A DNA stretch of 49,401 bases from Verrucomicrobiota bacterium (GCA_023269675.1 JAHFSX010000045.1:1-49401); one strand, 5' to 3'. Numbered from the stretch's first letter, positions 1 to 8,691 are shown. Numbers and translations are program-made. Notes: generated by a model from the letters alone, not told the origin.

Positions 1-1783
1 TCCCGAGATACACGCCGCCGTAGGCCACGCCGGGATACAGCGCCGCAAACGCGACCGGATTGCGGACCAGGACGGTGAACGCGCCGGCCGCGACCTTGAA
101 GCCGGGCGGGAAGGTGAAGGTGATGCCGTCGCACGTGAACAGCGACAGGTCCAGCTCGGCCGTCCCCGTGTTGCGGAACTCGATGAACTCGTAGGCGTCG
201 TTGTCGACTCCGTCCGTCAGATCCGCGTCCAGCGGATTGTACATGATCTCGGTCACCCGCAGCGCGCTGCCGTGCCGTGCGACCGTGAAGGACGCCTCCG
301 CAGGCAAACCGCACCAGTTGGTTCCGGCAAGCGTGCGGGCGACGATCTGCCGCGGGGCATCGATCAGGAGCGGGGCGCTCCACGCGAGCGCGGATGCGGA
401 GGGCGCGCCGCCCGGCGCGCGGGGATCAGTGCCGTCCAGCGTATAGTAGACCGTCCCGGCTGGAGCGCTCATCGTCAGGGCGAAGCCGGGCGCGACCTCG
501 CCGCCTGGATGATTGAAGGTCGGGCGCGGCACGAACGGATAGCGGAACTGCGAGCGGATGCTGGCGTTGCGCGTGGCGACCCAACCGCGCAGCGCGTCGA
601 ACTCCCCGGCCGTGCCTCCGGCATACACGTAAGGGTCGGTCGCAAACGCCGCGGCCAGCCCCGCCTCCATCCGGCCCAGAACGTCGGTCAGAGCGGCCAC
701 CGAGAGCGGGCCGTCCAGCAGCTCGCGCAGGATGTGCTCGTACACGCGGCCGTACCAGGGATGGTCCAGGATGGTCGTCTGATACGACGTCGTCCCGTAG
801 ATGCTCGCGGTGCCCTGGCTGATGCCCGTGTCCAGGTCCCAGGGGTAATAGCGCCGCGTGCGGGGAAACGCCGGATAGAAATCCACGCAAAACGAGTTCT
901 TGCCGTCATGGGTGAAAAGCGAGTCCGAGTTCTCCGTGAAGGCGTTGCAGGCCGCGAGCGTGAGCATGCCGCGCATGTTGACCCACTTCGGCAGGTACGC
1001 ATCGAAATCGGGCGCGTTTGTGCCGCCCCCCGAGGGCGGCTTCGCGTAGACGACAGCGCCCGCCCCGCCGCCGGGACCGCTGCTGAAGGGCAGAAACATG
1101 AGGTTCTGATAGGCCGGACTGTTCGTCACGCCGACCTCGAGCGTGGTCGTGCCGTCGACCTTGTAGAGCCAGGTGCAGGTCGGACTGTACAGGTCGTGGT
1201 TGCGCAGGAAGGCCTCGTCCCGCTGCTCCGTGCTGGTGAAGACGCCGACCTCCTCGCCGTTGATGAAGAGCCGCACCCAGCCGCTGAGCGCGGCCCCGTA
1301 GCCGTAAAGCGGCTCGGCCTGACGGTGGATCAGCCAGGCGAAACCCTCGCGCAGCGGCGCGGTACTGCCGTTCTCCAGGCTCAGCTTCTTGAGGTCGCGC
1401 CAGGTCTGGCCGGCGACATACTCGTTGATGTCGATCTTGATGCTGACCTTGCGGGGGTCCCCGCTGCCCGGCAGCGGGATATCCGACTCCCCCTTGCGCC
1501 TCACGGCCACCTCCATCGGCGCCTCGTTCTCCCCGTGGAACCAGGCCCGCGCGACTTGAGGCACCCACGACTCGCTTTGCGAGGGCTGGTCGAAGCGGAC
1601 GCGGTCCCAGTCCTGCGCGGCCATTTCAAGGTGGACGGTCACCGGCTCGTAGGGATTGTAGATTCCCGGCCAGCCGTCCGCGGCCGCCATGCCCGCCCAT
1701 GCGGCACACAGGACCGCCAACCGCGCGCACAGGCTGACGCGCGGGGAGGCCCAACCGGCTCGCGGCTGATCTTTCTTGGTCAT
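1..1783 (-). CDS. CotH kinase family protein with lamin-tail domain (C-terminus off the window)
   Basis: The minus-strand frame stays open from an ATG at 1783 to the window edge, giving at least 594 residues. It starts with a short basic stretch and a hydrophobic signal segment (residues 20-36). The body shows a CotH-kinase pattern: residues around 285-325 contain FTHDGKNSF, then RRYYPWDLDTGI, like the conserved H..KN and PWDLD elements of that family. Residues about 430-505 look like a chitobiase/beta-hexosaminidase C-terminal module (YYTLDGTDPR). From about 506 a lamin-tail domain begins (VTEIMYNP, then EFIEFRNTG). CotH proteins are atypical kinases; in PVC bacteria such secreted multidomain versions are common surface proteins of unknown substrate. 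The start is likely because the signal sequence follows it, although the ribosome site (AAAAGGG) abuts the ATG. The gene is divergent from the cytochrome-like gene at 2328. Confidence 0.85.
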   Translation of the reverse strand, partial: MTKKDQPRAGWASPRVSLCARLAVLCAAWAGMAAADGWPGIYNPYEPVTVHLEMAAQDWDRVRFDQPSQSESWVPQVARAWFHGENEAPMEVAVRRKGESDIPLPGSGDPRKVSIKIDINEYVAGQTWRDLKKLSLENGSTAPLREGFAWLIHRQAEPLYGYGAALSGWVRLFINGEEVGVFTSTEQRDEAFLRNHDLYSPTCTWLYKVDGTTTLEVGVTNSPAYQNLMFLPFSSGPGGGAGAVVYAKPPSGGGTNAPDFDAYLPKWVNMRGMLTLAACNAFTENSDSLFTHDGKNSFCVDFYPAFPRTRRYYPWDLDTGISQGTASIYGTTSYQTTILDHPWYGRVYEHILRELLDGPLSVAALTDVLGRMEAGLAAAFATDPYVYAGGTAGEFDALRGWVATRNASIRSQFRYPFVPRPTFNHPGGEVAPGFALTMSAPAGTVYYTLDGTDPRAPGGAPSASALAWSAPLLIDAPRQIVARTLAGTNWCGLPAEASFTVARHGSALRVTEIMYNPLDADLTDGVDNDAYEFIEFRNTGTAELDLSLFTCDGITFTFPPGFKVAAGAFTVLVRNPVAFAALYPGVAYGGVYLG

Positions 1784-2188
1784 CCCTTTTACGCAGCACG
1801 ACCTGTGCCACAGACTCCAAAACGTTTTCTGCGCCATACCTGCACCGCATTTCGCTTCGGCCGGGTTCCAGCCCGGTTCCGGCGTCTCAAAAACAAGAAG
1901 CTCGTCTTATCGAAACCGAAGAACCGGATCTGCGACAACCGCAAAATCGCTTGTATTATCGCACGAACCCACACCTGGCGCAAGCGGGCGCAGGTACATG
2001 CAGAGCTTCATCATCAACCTTGGCCGGCGCCCCGGCGCCAAGCTTCGACACGGGAAAAAACGTCCGTCACCGCTTGAACATCCGCAGCGGCTTTGCTACG
2101 CTCACGGACAACCTTAAACATCGCTTCTGCACACGCCCGGCATCCCGTCATCTCTCGGGCGACATGTTACACGGGGGAAGGTCTCTCT
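1784..2188. other. Divergent intergenic region
   Basis: This space lies between the CotH gene and the rightward cluster. I see no convincing gene here. It holds the leftward promoter candidate at 1955-1983 and a weaker rightward one at 2074-2102 (TTGAAC, 17 bp, TACGCT) that could serve the leader ORF at 2189 and the gene at 2328. Confidence 0.4.
1955..1983 (-). promoter_or_regulatory. Candidate sigma-70 promoter for the CotH gene
   Basis: On the minus strand, TTGCGC (1983-1978) and GATAAT (1960-1955) are separated by exactly 17 bp. The predicted transcript would start near 1948 and have a leader of about 165 nt before the ATG at 1783. This rests on motif match only. Confidence 0.4.
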
Positions 2189-2320
2189 ATGCAAATCAAG
2201 GCAGCGTTCAAAAGACAGGCAGGATCGTTTTTAACAGGGCCGGGGAAGTCCACGGCGGTCTCGCTCTCGATGCGGGGCGGCGACGTCTTGCCCGCGGGCA
2301 CGCTGATCCTGGTGAATTGA
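2189..2320 (+). CDS. Small leader-like ORF (43 aa), unknown
   Basis: A 43-codon ORF begins with ATG at 2189 behind a strong ribosome site (GGGGGAAGG, 7 nt spacing). It ends with TGA at 2318-2320, only 7 nt before the ATG of the large gene at 2328, which has no good ribosome site of its own. The peptide starts MQIKAAFKRQ and ends PAGTLILVN. It has no recognisable domain. The layout suggests translational coupling or a leader peptide. It could also be the remnant of a larger gene. I do not recognise the sequence. Confidence 0.35.
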   Translation: MQIKAAFKRQAGSFLTGPGKSTAVSLSMRGGDVLPAGTLILVN

Positions 2321-2327
2321 GAACGGC

Positions 2328-5300
2328 ATGACCTTCAATCAAACGACGGGGACCGCAACTCATTCTCGTGCGGCGGGCAGACGGTGGCTGCTGACGACCG
2401 CGTTGATCGGCTGCGTCTGCACTGGCCTGGCCGAAACCGCGGTCTACTGGAATTGCGACGACGCTGGGCGGCTGCCCTGCGCCGTGACCTCGCTGGTCAA
2501 CACCGCCGGGATCGCGGACATGCGGGCGGCACGCGCGTCCGGCGCGCCGGCCTTCAGCCCCGAAGTGATGCCCTCCCCGACCCGCCAGATCTCGCATGGG
2601 AGCAAGGGCGCGGTGGTGAACGCGGCCAACCGCTCGTCGGTTTATTTCGACGGGAAATCCAGGCTCACCGCCTCGGGCGCTTTCCGGCCCGCGGCCTTTA
2701 CGGTGGAGGCGTTCATCCGGGTCAAAGAGCACCACGATTATCCGCTGATCATCGGCAAGGTGCGGGACCGCGCCCGGAACACGGCCACCTGGTCGCTCTC
2801 GGTCAGCGGCAGGAAGGTCCGCACCCGCTTCGACACCTATCCCGAAAGCGCGGCCGCCTGGCCGCCCTCCAAAGGCTTGAACCAGACCTTCAGCTCCGGG
2901 GTCGATGTCGAGGACGGGGCGTGGCACCACGTGGCCTTCTCGTACGCGGACCAGACCGTCAGGATGTATGTGGACTACGTGCCGTGCGGCACGGGGCGGA
3001 CCGCCTTCCCGCTCGTCTATTCCGACGGGGAGCTCTGCCTCGGGGAGGGCGCGGGCGAGGGGCCGTTCAACGGCTGGATCGACGAGGTGCGCCTCACGCC
3101 GCAGGTGCTGGAGCCCGACGAGTTCCTGTACGCCCTACCGTTCAGCGACCTCGTCCGCCGCGAGTGGCTGCTGCAGCGCGGGACGAACGCGGTCGCGGCG
3201 GCCGCGGCCTGGGACGCGTGGGTGCGGACCGACCGCATCCTGCGGCGCCAGGCGGAGGAGGCTCAGCCCGGCGCGGCGGAGCGCAGAATCCGGCTGACCG
3301 CGCTGAAGCGGCGGCTGGACGCGGTCACGGCGAAAACCGCCGAGGGCCTCTTCCTGGATGTCTGCGCCCTGAAGCGCGAATGTCTGCTGGGCGACGCCCA
3401 GGTCGATTTCAAGTCGATCCTCTGCATCGACAACCCCTACGTGCACGGCTCCGAGGCCTACCACGAGATCCGCCACCGCACCGAGAACTGCGCCACCTAC
3501 GGCGGCCGGCTACTGGTGCTCGACGGACTGGGTCCGGACGCAGCCGCGCGTCCGCTCGCGCCGCAGGAGGGCGCGCCCGCGGCGTTCTGGCGGCCCGACC
3601 TCGCCTTCGACGCCACCCGCGTGCTGTACTGCATGAAGCTGACGAACGAGCCGGCCTACCATCTCTATGAGACCGGCATCGACGGCACCGGCACGCGCCA
3701 GATCACGAAGGGCGAGTACAACGACCTCGACCCCCTCTACCTGCCCGACGGCAACATCGTCTTCTCGACCTCGCGCTGCAACCAGTTCCTGCGCTGCGGC
3801 GACTCGAAGTTCCGCATGTTCATCCTGGCGCGCTGCGACAGGGAAGGGAAGAACATCTACTTCATCAGCGCGAACAACGAGGCCGACTTCACCCCGGCCC
3901 TGCTGCCGGACGGACGTATCCTCTACACCCGCTGGGAGTATGTGGACCGCGAGGTGAACCGCCTCCAGAGCCTGTGGACGGTCAACCCCGACGGCACCGG
4001 CGCCTCCGCCTACTGGGGCAACCAGAGCCGCTGGCCCGACATGCTGCTGAACGCGCGGCCGATTCCGGGGACGCAGCGGACCCTCTTCCAGGCGCCGGGC
4101 CACCACGCCTGCTACGACGGGCCGCTCGGGGTGGTCGACCAGACCGAGGGCATGAACTACCCCGACGGCGTCTACAACCTGACCCCGCACATCCCGTGGG
4201 CCGAGGTCGGCAAAGGCCCTGCGGACAAGCCTTTCCAGACCGACTTCCACGCCCCGGCCTGCTACATGGCCTTCCAGACGCCCTTCCCGCTCGGCAAGGA
4301 CCTGTTCCTGGTCTCCGCCCGCCGCGGAGAAAGCGCCGTGCTGGCCAACGACCCCGCGCCCGGCCTGTTCAGCCTCTACCTGATGGACTACGACGGCAAC
4401 ATGGAGCTGCTCTATGCCGGCGAACACAACATCCTGCACGCCCAGCCGGTGCGGCCGCGCCCGCGCCCGAACATCATCACCGCCAAGGTCAAGTGGCCGG
4501 GCAAGATGCTCGCGGCGGACCAGCAGCCCGAGGACGGCCTCGTGTACAGCGCGAACGTCTACGAGGGCACGACCCTCCCGAAGGGGATGGCCAAAGCGCT
4601 GCGCGTGATGGAGATCACCTCCATCACCTACAGCGACTGCGCGGGCTGGCGCTCCTCCATGCGCGAGTCCGAGCCCTACCGCAAGGCCGGCGCGGTCCCC
4701 ATGCGCGCGTCGCAGCTGCCCGGCTCGCCCGCCATCTCGTTCGTGTATGACGAAGGCCCCAAGCGGGTGCTCGGCACCGTGCCGGTGGAGGCGGACGGCA
4801 GCGTGTACTTCAAACTCCCCGCGGTCCGCTCGGTCTTTTTCCAGCTGCTGGACGGGCAGGGCCGCTGCCTGCAGACCATGCGCTCGTTCACGCACGTGAT
4901 GCCCGGCGAGATCCGCGGGTGCGTGGGCTGCCACGAGACCACGCGCGACGCGCCGCTGCCTGCCGCGTCGACGACCCTCGCCATGCGGCGCAGCCCCAGC
5001 ACGCTGGCGCCGCCGCCGTGGGGCGACGCGACCGTCAGCTTCCCTCGCTTCGTCCAGCCGGTCCTCGACACCTACTGCATCCGCTGCCACGGCGGCGCGA
5101 AACCCAAGGCCGGCCTGGATCTCACGCACCGGACCGAGCCGGAGCGCACCATCAGCTGGCCGTACGTGCTGCTGGTGTTCGGCCAAGAGCCGAAAGACCT
5201 GGACGATTCCGTGAGGAAGACCATCGCCGGCCCGCTCTTCCCTTACCACGCCTATCCCAACCCGGCCTGGAAGGTGGTCACCGAAGACACGGTCGTGCCG

Positions 5301-5666
5301 CCGCTGACGGCGATGTCCTACAGAAGCAAGCTCATCCAGATCGCGACCTCCGGCAAGCACCACGACGTCAAGGTGACGCCGCGCGAAGAGGCGCAGCTGG
5401 TGGCCTGGGTGGACGCGCTCTGCCCCTATCTCGGGCTGGAGGAACTGCTCGCGCGGCCGGACATGCTGCCGGAAAACTACTTCAAGGCCGACATGAACCG
5501 GAACCTTTCCTATGTGCCGCGGCTGGCCACGGCGCCCGTGGTCCACAAGGCGTTCTGCCAGGACGGCTTTGAACATCAGGACGACCGCCTGCCGAAAGAC
5601 CCGAACGGGAAGGTGCTGCCGTCGGTCTATTTCGACGGGGACAGGCAGCATTACCGGATACCCTGA
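2328..5666 (+). CDS. Secreted LamG / beta-propeller / c-type cytochrome protein, hydrazine-synthase-alpha-like family
   Basis: The product is 1112 residues. Residues 1-36 form a signal sequence. A LamG/concanavalin-like module spans about 90-265 (VYFDGKSRL, FTVEAFIR, DGAWHHVAFSY, FNGWIDEVRL). Residues about 410-800 look like a propeller with PD40/TolB-like repeats (DLDPLYLPDGNIVFSTSR, ALLPDGRILYTRWEY). Two heme c sites follow: CVGCH (C865, C868, H869) and CIRCH (C917, C920, H921). This order is known from planctomycete and verrucomicrobial proteins annotated through the hydrazine synthase alpha middle domain, most of which are not from anammox bacteria. I infer an exported redox or carbohydrate-binding protein, not a hydrazine synthase. 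It is followed after about 86 bp by a sulfatase gene, which supports a role in extracellular polysaccharide use. The start follows the leader ORF at 2189 by 7 nt. Confidence 0.85.
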   Translation: MTFNQTTGTATHSRAAGRRWLLTTALIGCVCTGLAETAVYWNCDDAGRLPCAVTSLVNTAGIADMRAARASGAPAFSPEVMPSPTRQISHGSKGAVVNAANRSSVYFDGKSRLTASGAFRPAAFTVEAFIRVKEHHDYPLIIGKVRDRARNTATWSLSVSGRKVRTRFDTYPESAAAWPPSKGLNQTFSSGVDVEDGAWHHVAFSYADQTVRMYVDYVPCGTGRTAFPLVYSDGELCLGEGAGEGPFNGWIDEVRLTPQVLEPDEFLYALPFSDLVRREWLLQRGTNAVAAAAAWDAWVRTDRILRRQAEEAQPGAAERRIRLTALKRRLDAVTAKTAEGLFLDVCALKRECLLGDAQVDFKSILCIDNPYVHGSEAYHEIRHRTENCATYGGRLLVLDGLGPDAAARPLAPQEGAPAAFWRPDLAFDATRVLYCMKLTNEPAYHLYETGIDGTGTRQITKGEYNDLDPLYLPDGNIVFSTSRCNQFLRCGDSKFRMFILARCDREGKNIYFISANNEADFTPALLPDGRILYTRWEYVDREVNRLQSLWTVNPDGTGASAYWGNQSRWPDMLLNARPIPGTQRTLFQAPGHHACYDGPLGVVDQTEGMNYPDGVYNLTPHIPWAEVGKGPADKPFQTDFHAPACYMAFQTPFPLGKDLFLVSARRGESAVLANDPAPGLFSLYLMDYDGNMELLYAGEHNILHAQPVRPRPRPNIITAKVKWPGKMLAADQQPEDGLVYSANVYEGTTLPKGMAKALRVMEITSITYSDCAGWRSSMRESEPYRKAGAVPMRASQLPGSPAISFVYDEGPKRVLGTVPVEADGSVYFKLPAVRSVFFQLLDGQGRCLQTMRSFTHVMPGEIRGCVGCHETTRDAPLPAASTTLAMRRSPSTLAPPPWGDATVSFPRFVQPVLDTYCIRCHGGAKPKAGLDLTHRTEPERTISWPYVLLVFGQEPKDLDDSVRKTIAGPLFPYHAYPNPAWKVVTEDTVVPPLTAMSYRSKLIQIATSGKHHDVKVTPREEAQLVAWVDALCPYLGLEELLARPDMLPENYFKADMNRNLSYVPRLATAPVVHKAFCQDGFEHQDDRLPKDPNGKVLPSVYFDGDRQHYRIP

Positions 5667-5693
5667 CCGGCCAACAGCAACGTGTTTCTCCGT

Positions 5694-5727
5694 TTGTCGT
5701 ACCGGCTTCAGCCGGCAACGCCACCTT
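5694..5727 (+). repeat. REP-like palindrome, family 2 (loop TTCA)
   Basis: This copy contains CCGGC-TTCA-GCCGG, a 5-bp stem with a TTCA loop, preceded by GTAC and followed by AACGCCACCTT. The same block recurs at 8599. It sits in the gap between the cytochrome-like gene and the sulfatase gene. Confidence 0.7.
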
Positions 5728-5752
5728 GGAAAGCGCGCGAAAAGGAGACGCC

Positions 5753-7216
5753 ATGGTACCGACGACACGCAGAGATTTCATGAAGGCCGCGGGCGGGATC
5801 GCCTGCGCCACCCTGCTGCCACGAGCCGCGTTTGGGGCAGCCGCGGCCGCGCAGCGCCCGAACATCGTTCTGGTCATGACCGATGACCAGGGCTGGGGCG
5901 AGACCGGCTACAACGGCCACCCGATCCTGAAGACCCCCAACCTCGACGCCATGGCCGCGAACGGCCTGCGCTTCGACCGCTTCTACGCCGGCGCGCCGGT
6001 CTGCTCGCCCACGCGCGCCAGCGTGCTCACGGGCCGGACCAACGACCGCTGCGGCGTCCGCAGCCACGGCTTCGCGCTGCGCCTCCAGGAGCGCGCGCTG
6101 CCCGCCGCGCTCAAGGCCGCCGGCTACGCCACCGGCCATTTCGGCAAGTGGCATTTGAACGGGCTCAAGGGTCCCGGCGCGCCGATCCTGGGCGACGACT
6201 CGCACAACCCCGGAGCCTTCGGCTTCGACGAGTGGCTCTCCATGACCAACTACTTCGACCGCGACCCGGTGATGAGCCGCAAGGGCATCTTCGTGGACTT
6301 CAAAGGCGACCCCTCGGAGATCATCGTCGACGAGGCGCTCGCCTTCATCAAAACGCAGACGGCCGCGAAGAAGCCCTTCTTCGTCGTGATCTGGACAGGG
6401 TCGCCTCACGCCCCCTGGGACGCCAGCGAATCCGACCGCGCGCCGTTCGGCACGCTGGACGAGAAGAGCCAGCACCACTACGGCGAGATGGCGGCCTTCG
6501 ACCGCAGCGTGGGCACTCTGCGCAAGGCCCTGCGCGACCTCGGCGTCGCCGAGAACACGCTGGTGTGGTACTGCAGCGACAACGGCGGCCTGCCGAACCT
6601 GAAGCCCGCCACCACGGGCGGCCTCCGCGACTTCAAGGGCTCAGTCTACGAAGGCGGCCTCCGCGTCCCGGGCGTCATCGAATGGCCCGCCGTGATCCGG
6701 CCGCGCGCGACCGCCCACCCCGCCTCGACCCTGGATATCTTCCCGACCCTGGCCGACCTGCTCGGCCTGCCGGATAGCGCGCTGCTCAAGCCGGTCGACG
6801 GCGCGAGCCTCAAGCCGCTCCTGGCGGGCGAGGTCGGCCCGCGCGCGAAGCCGATCCCGTTTCACTTCATCGGACGGGGCGTCTGGCTCGACAACACGCA
6901 CAAGCTGATCGCCACCGACATCAAAAAAGAGACCTTCGAACTTTACGATCTCGCCGCCGATCCGGCGGAGTCCAAAGACCTCTCCGCCGCGCAGCCCGAG
7001 CGGCTCGCCCGAATGAAGGCCGCGTTCCTGGCGTGGAACGCCACGGTCGAGGCCAGCGTCGCGGGCAAAGACTACCCGGAACAGTCCGTCCGCGCGGACG
7101 AGCCGACCTCGCACGGCTGGAACGAGGACGCGCGCTACCAGCCCTATCTCGAGCAGCTGCGCAAGCGTCCGGAGTACGGCCAGTTCCTGAAACCCAAGAA
7201 AAAGCCCAGGCCATAG
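5753..7216 (+). CDS. Tat-exported sulfatase (formylglycine-dependent)
   Basis: The product is 487 residues and hydrolyses a sulfate ester, probably on a polysaccharide. The N-terminus has a twin-arginine signal (TRRDFMK, residues 5-11) followed by an Ala-rich hydrophobic stretch. Metal-binding residues are in PNIVLVMTDDQGWGE. The sulfatase signature CSPTRASVLTGR begins at C84, the Cys that would be converted to formylglycine. GKWHL and the later SDNGG motifs are also present. Cys-type sulfatases need a maturase (anSME or FGE), and none is in this window. The ATG at 5753 is chosen because AAGGAG lies 5 nt upstream; the in-frame ATG at 5726 lacks this. The specific substrate cannot be told from sequence alone. 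Confidence 0.93.
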   Translation: MVPTTRRDFMKAAGGIACATLLPRAAFGAAAAAQRPNIVLVMTDDQGWGETGYNGHPILKTPNLDAMAANGLRFDRFYAGAPVCSPTRASVLTGRTNDRCGVRSHGFALRLQERALPAALKAAGYATGHFGKWHLNGLKGPGAPILGDDSHNPGAFGFDEWLSMTNYFDRDPVMSRKGIFVDFKGDPSEIIVDEALAFIKTQTAAKKPFFVVIWTGSPHAPWDASESDRAPFGTLDEKSQHHYGEMAAFDRSVGTLRKALRDLGVAENTLVWYCSDNGGLPNLKPATTGGLRDFKGSVYEGGLRVPGVIEWPAVIRPRATAHPASTLDIFPTLADLLGLPDSALLKPVDGASLKPLLAGEVGPRAKPIPFHFIGRGVWLDNTHKLIATDIKKETFELYDLAADPAESKDLSAAQPERLARMKAAFLAWNATVEASVAGKDYPEQSVRADEPTSHGWNEDARYQPYLEQLRKRPEYGQFLKPKKKPRP

Positions 7217-7235
7217 CGGAACTTCTTCAGCTAAC

Positions 7236-7333
7236 GTTTGGAGTGCGGCGACAAGCGAAGCGCGGCACCGCTTTCTGGCCCGCCCGCGCAAAGCGGCGTC
7301 GCGCGGGATACCGCTTGCCGCCGCACTCCAAAC
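7236..7333. repeat. 98-bp imperfect palindrome (MITE-like)
   Basis: The outer arms GTTTGGAGTGCGGCG... and ...CGCCGCACTCCAAAC pair over 22 bp with one mismatch. Inner arms (GCGCGGCACCGCTTT against AAAGCGGCGTCGCGC) extend the stem. It begins 20 bp after the sulfatase stop codon. There is no T-tract, so it is not a classical terminator. Dispersed elements with similar arms are, to my recollection, widespread in this phylum. Confidence 0.7.
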
Positions 7334-7503
7334 TCGGTCACCCCACAAAGGCACGGTCAACTCCTTTTGACTTTTGCCATACGCCATCATGGCCTCTCGT
7401 GCCCTGCGCGAACGCCTTTACTTCATTGCATTACAACTCCTAAATCCTTGCCTATAACTTCAACCGGATTACGATTAAGAGGAATCAGGGACCCTTCTTA
7501 CTC

Positions 7504-7530
7504 GTAATCTTAATCCTAATCTTAATCTTA
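7504..7530 (+). repeat. Short TAATCTTAATC-type tandem repeat
   Basis: AT-rich, about six-base periodic DNA (repeating AATCTT/AATCCT units) stands out from the GC-rich surroundings. Its reverse complement recurs at 40998-41023. Confidence 0.5.
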
Positions 7531-7601
7531 TTCGTTCAAAAAAGTTACCCCGCCGTTTGTTCCCGCTCCGCGGGCGGCGGGCTAACTCCTAACTCCTCCT
7601 T

Positions 7602-7634
7602 CGGGTGTGATTCAACGAAGTTGAATCACACCCG
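7602..7634. repeat. Perfect 15-bp inverted repeat with GAA loop
   Basis: CGGGTGTGATTCAAC is followed by a 3-nt GAA loop and its exact reverse complement. It lies in the 509-bp non-coding gap 7217-7725, about 90 bp before the next gene. No T-tract follows. It could be a regulatory hairpin in the leader of the 7726 gene or a dispersed palindrome. The gap otherwise holds only the 98-bp palindrome and the AT repeat. Confidence 0.6.
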
Positions 7635-7725
7635 TGTGAATTCGCCTTGCCACTCTTTGCGCGACCCACTATCATCCGTAACCGTCAGGGTCGATTGAAT
7701 CGGGTTTCATGAAAGGTCTGTGGCT

Positions 7726-8589
7726 ATGCGCCGAAAGTTGGTCTGCCTGTGCTGTCTGGGCTTTGCGCTCGCGGTCCGAGCGGAGGCGCCGGTCGAATAC
7801 CGCGCGCTCGACGGGCTGGCCGACCCGCAGCGCTGGGAACCCTCCGAATGCGCGGCCTCCGTCTCGGCCCGCACCGCCTGGGGACACCCCTCCGTCCACA
7901 TGCACATCCCGGTGGACTTCACCGCGGGCGAGAAGCGCTACCCCATCGGCTGGCCGCGCATGTACCTGAGCCTCAAGCCGGACGAACAGGCTTGGCAGGC
8001 GTATGACCGCTTCGAGTTCCAGCTCTTCACCGAGAGCTCGCGCCAGAGCCTGCCCAAGCGCCCGCTGATGTTCCACGTCTACGGCCCGCAGGATCAGAAA
8101 AAGCTGTTCCCGCTGGACATCGCCACCATCGGCACGTCCACGACCTTCACCGTCAACATCTCCGATCTCGGCCTGGCCGGCAAGGTCGCGCGCCTCGGCT
8201 TCAACATCAACGAGGCCGACTACGCCGACAAGGACGTGGTCGATTTCCACTTCGGCGGTTTCCGTCTCGCGCGCGCCACCGTCGCGCAGGTGACTGAGCT
8301 GAAGGCCGTCACGCCCGTGCTCTTCCGCGACAGCCGGGCCCTGCCCGTGGAACTGGTCGCCGAAGGCCCGCCCGAGAGACTCTCGGCCGGCATCCCCCTC
8401 CAGCTCCGCAGCGGCGACCGCGTCGCGCTCGCGCTGACCGTGCCCGTGGCCCGCGGACGCCAGACGCTCTACCTTCCGCTCGCCGGCGCCAAGCTTGAGC
8501 CGGGCCCCTATGCGCTGGTCGCCTGTCCCGACGATCCCGCGCTCCGCAAAGAGGTGACCGTCACCATCGTCTCTTCACCGTGGAAATGA
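7726..8589 (+). CDS. Secreted beta-rich protein, unknown function
   Basis: The product is 287 residues with a Sec signal (MRRKLVCLCCLGFALAVRAEA). I do not recognise a named family. Residues about 20-190 alternate short beta-type segments (HIPVDFTAGEKRYPIGWPRM, FEFQLFTES, DVVDFHFGGFRLAR) in a manner reminiscent of jelly-roll carbohydrate-binding domains. The C-terminal 90 residues resemble an Ig-like domain (LYLPLAGAKLEPGPYALV). The ATG at 7726 has GAAAGG 9 nt upstream and is preferred over the GTG at 7720. The next gene, 102 bp on, is a DUF4091/GH123-like glycosidase, so a shared role in glycan processing is likely but inferred. Confidence 0.8.
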   Translation: MRRKLVCLCCLGFALAVRAEAPVEYRALDGLADPQRWEPSECAASVSARTAWGHPSVHMHIPVDFTAGEKRYPIGWPRMYLSLKPDEQAWQAYDRFEFQLFTESSRQSLPKRPLMFHVYGPQDQKKLFPLDIATIGTSTTFTVNISDLGLAGKVARLGFNINEADYADKDVVDFHFGGFRLARATVAQVTELKAVTPVLFRDSRALPVELVAEGPPERLSAGIPLQLRSGDRVALALTVPVARGRQTLYLPLAGAKLEPGPYALVACPDDPALRKEVTVTIVSSPWK

Positions 8590-8598
8590 ACACCGCAA

Positions 8599-8658
8599 GT
8601 TGTCCCGGCTTCAGCCGGCAACGCTACCTTCCAAGCAGCCGCCTGAAGGCGGTACAAC
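8599..8658. repeat. Opposed pair of REP-like palindromes, family 2
   Basis: The first copy (8599-8618) has stem CCGGC/GCCGG around TTCA. The second, inverted copy (8639-8658) has stem CCGCC/GGCGG around TTCA when read on the other strand, with the same GTTGT flank. The stem base change is compensated on both sides. Confidence 0.65.
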
Positions 8659-8691
8659 CTGCCTGACGCGCCTGTTCGGAAAGGACACCGC

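Noticed and set aside
272..2077. Long plus-strand frame of about 600 codons opposite the CotH gene
   Set aside because: It is antisense to a protein with clear CotH, chitobiase-type and lamin-tail motifs. Its composition (Arg/Gly/Ala/His rich) is that of a GC-rich shadow frame.
2328..5666. A true hydrazine synthase (anammox) alpha subunit
   Set aside because: No beta or gamma subunit genes, hydrazine dehydrogenase or other anammox genes are near. Such homologues are common in non-anammox PVC bacteria.
3510..5768. Minus-strand frame of 752 codons opposite the cytochrome-like gene
   Set aside because: It has no motifs, is rich in Val/Arg/Gly/His and overlaps a gene with strong domain evidence on the other strand.
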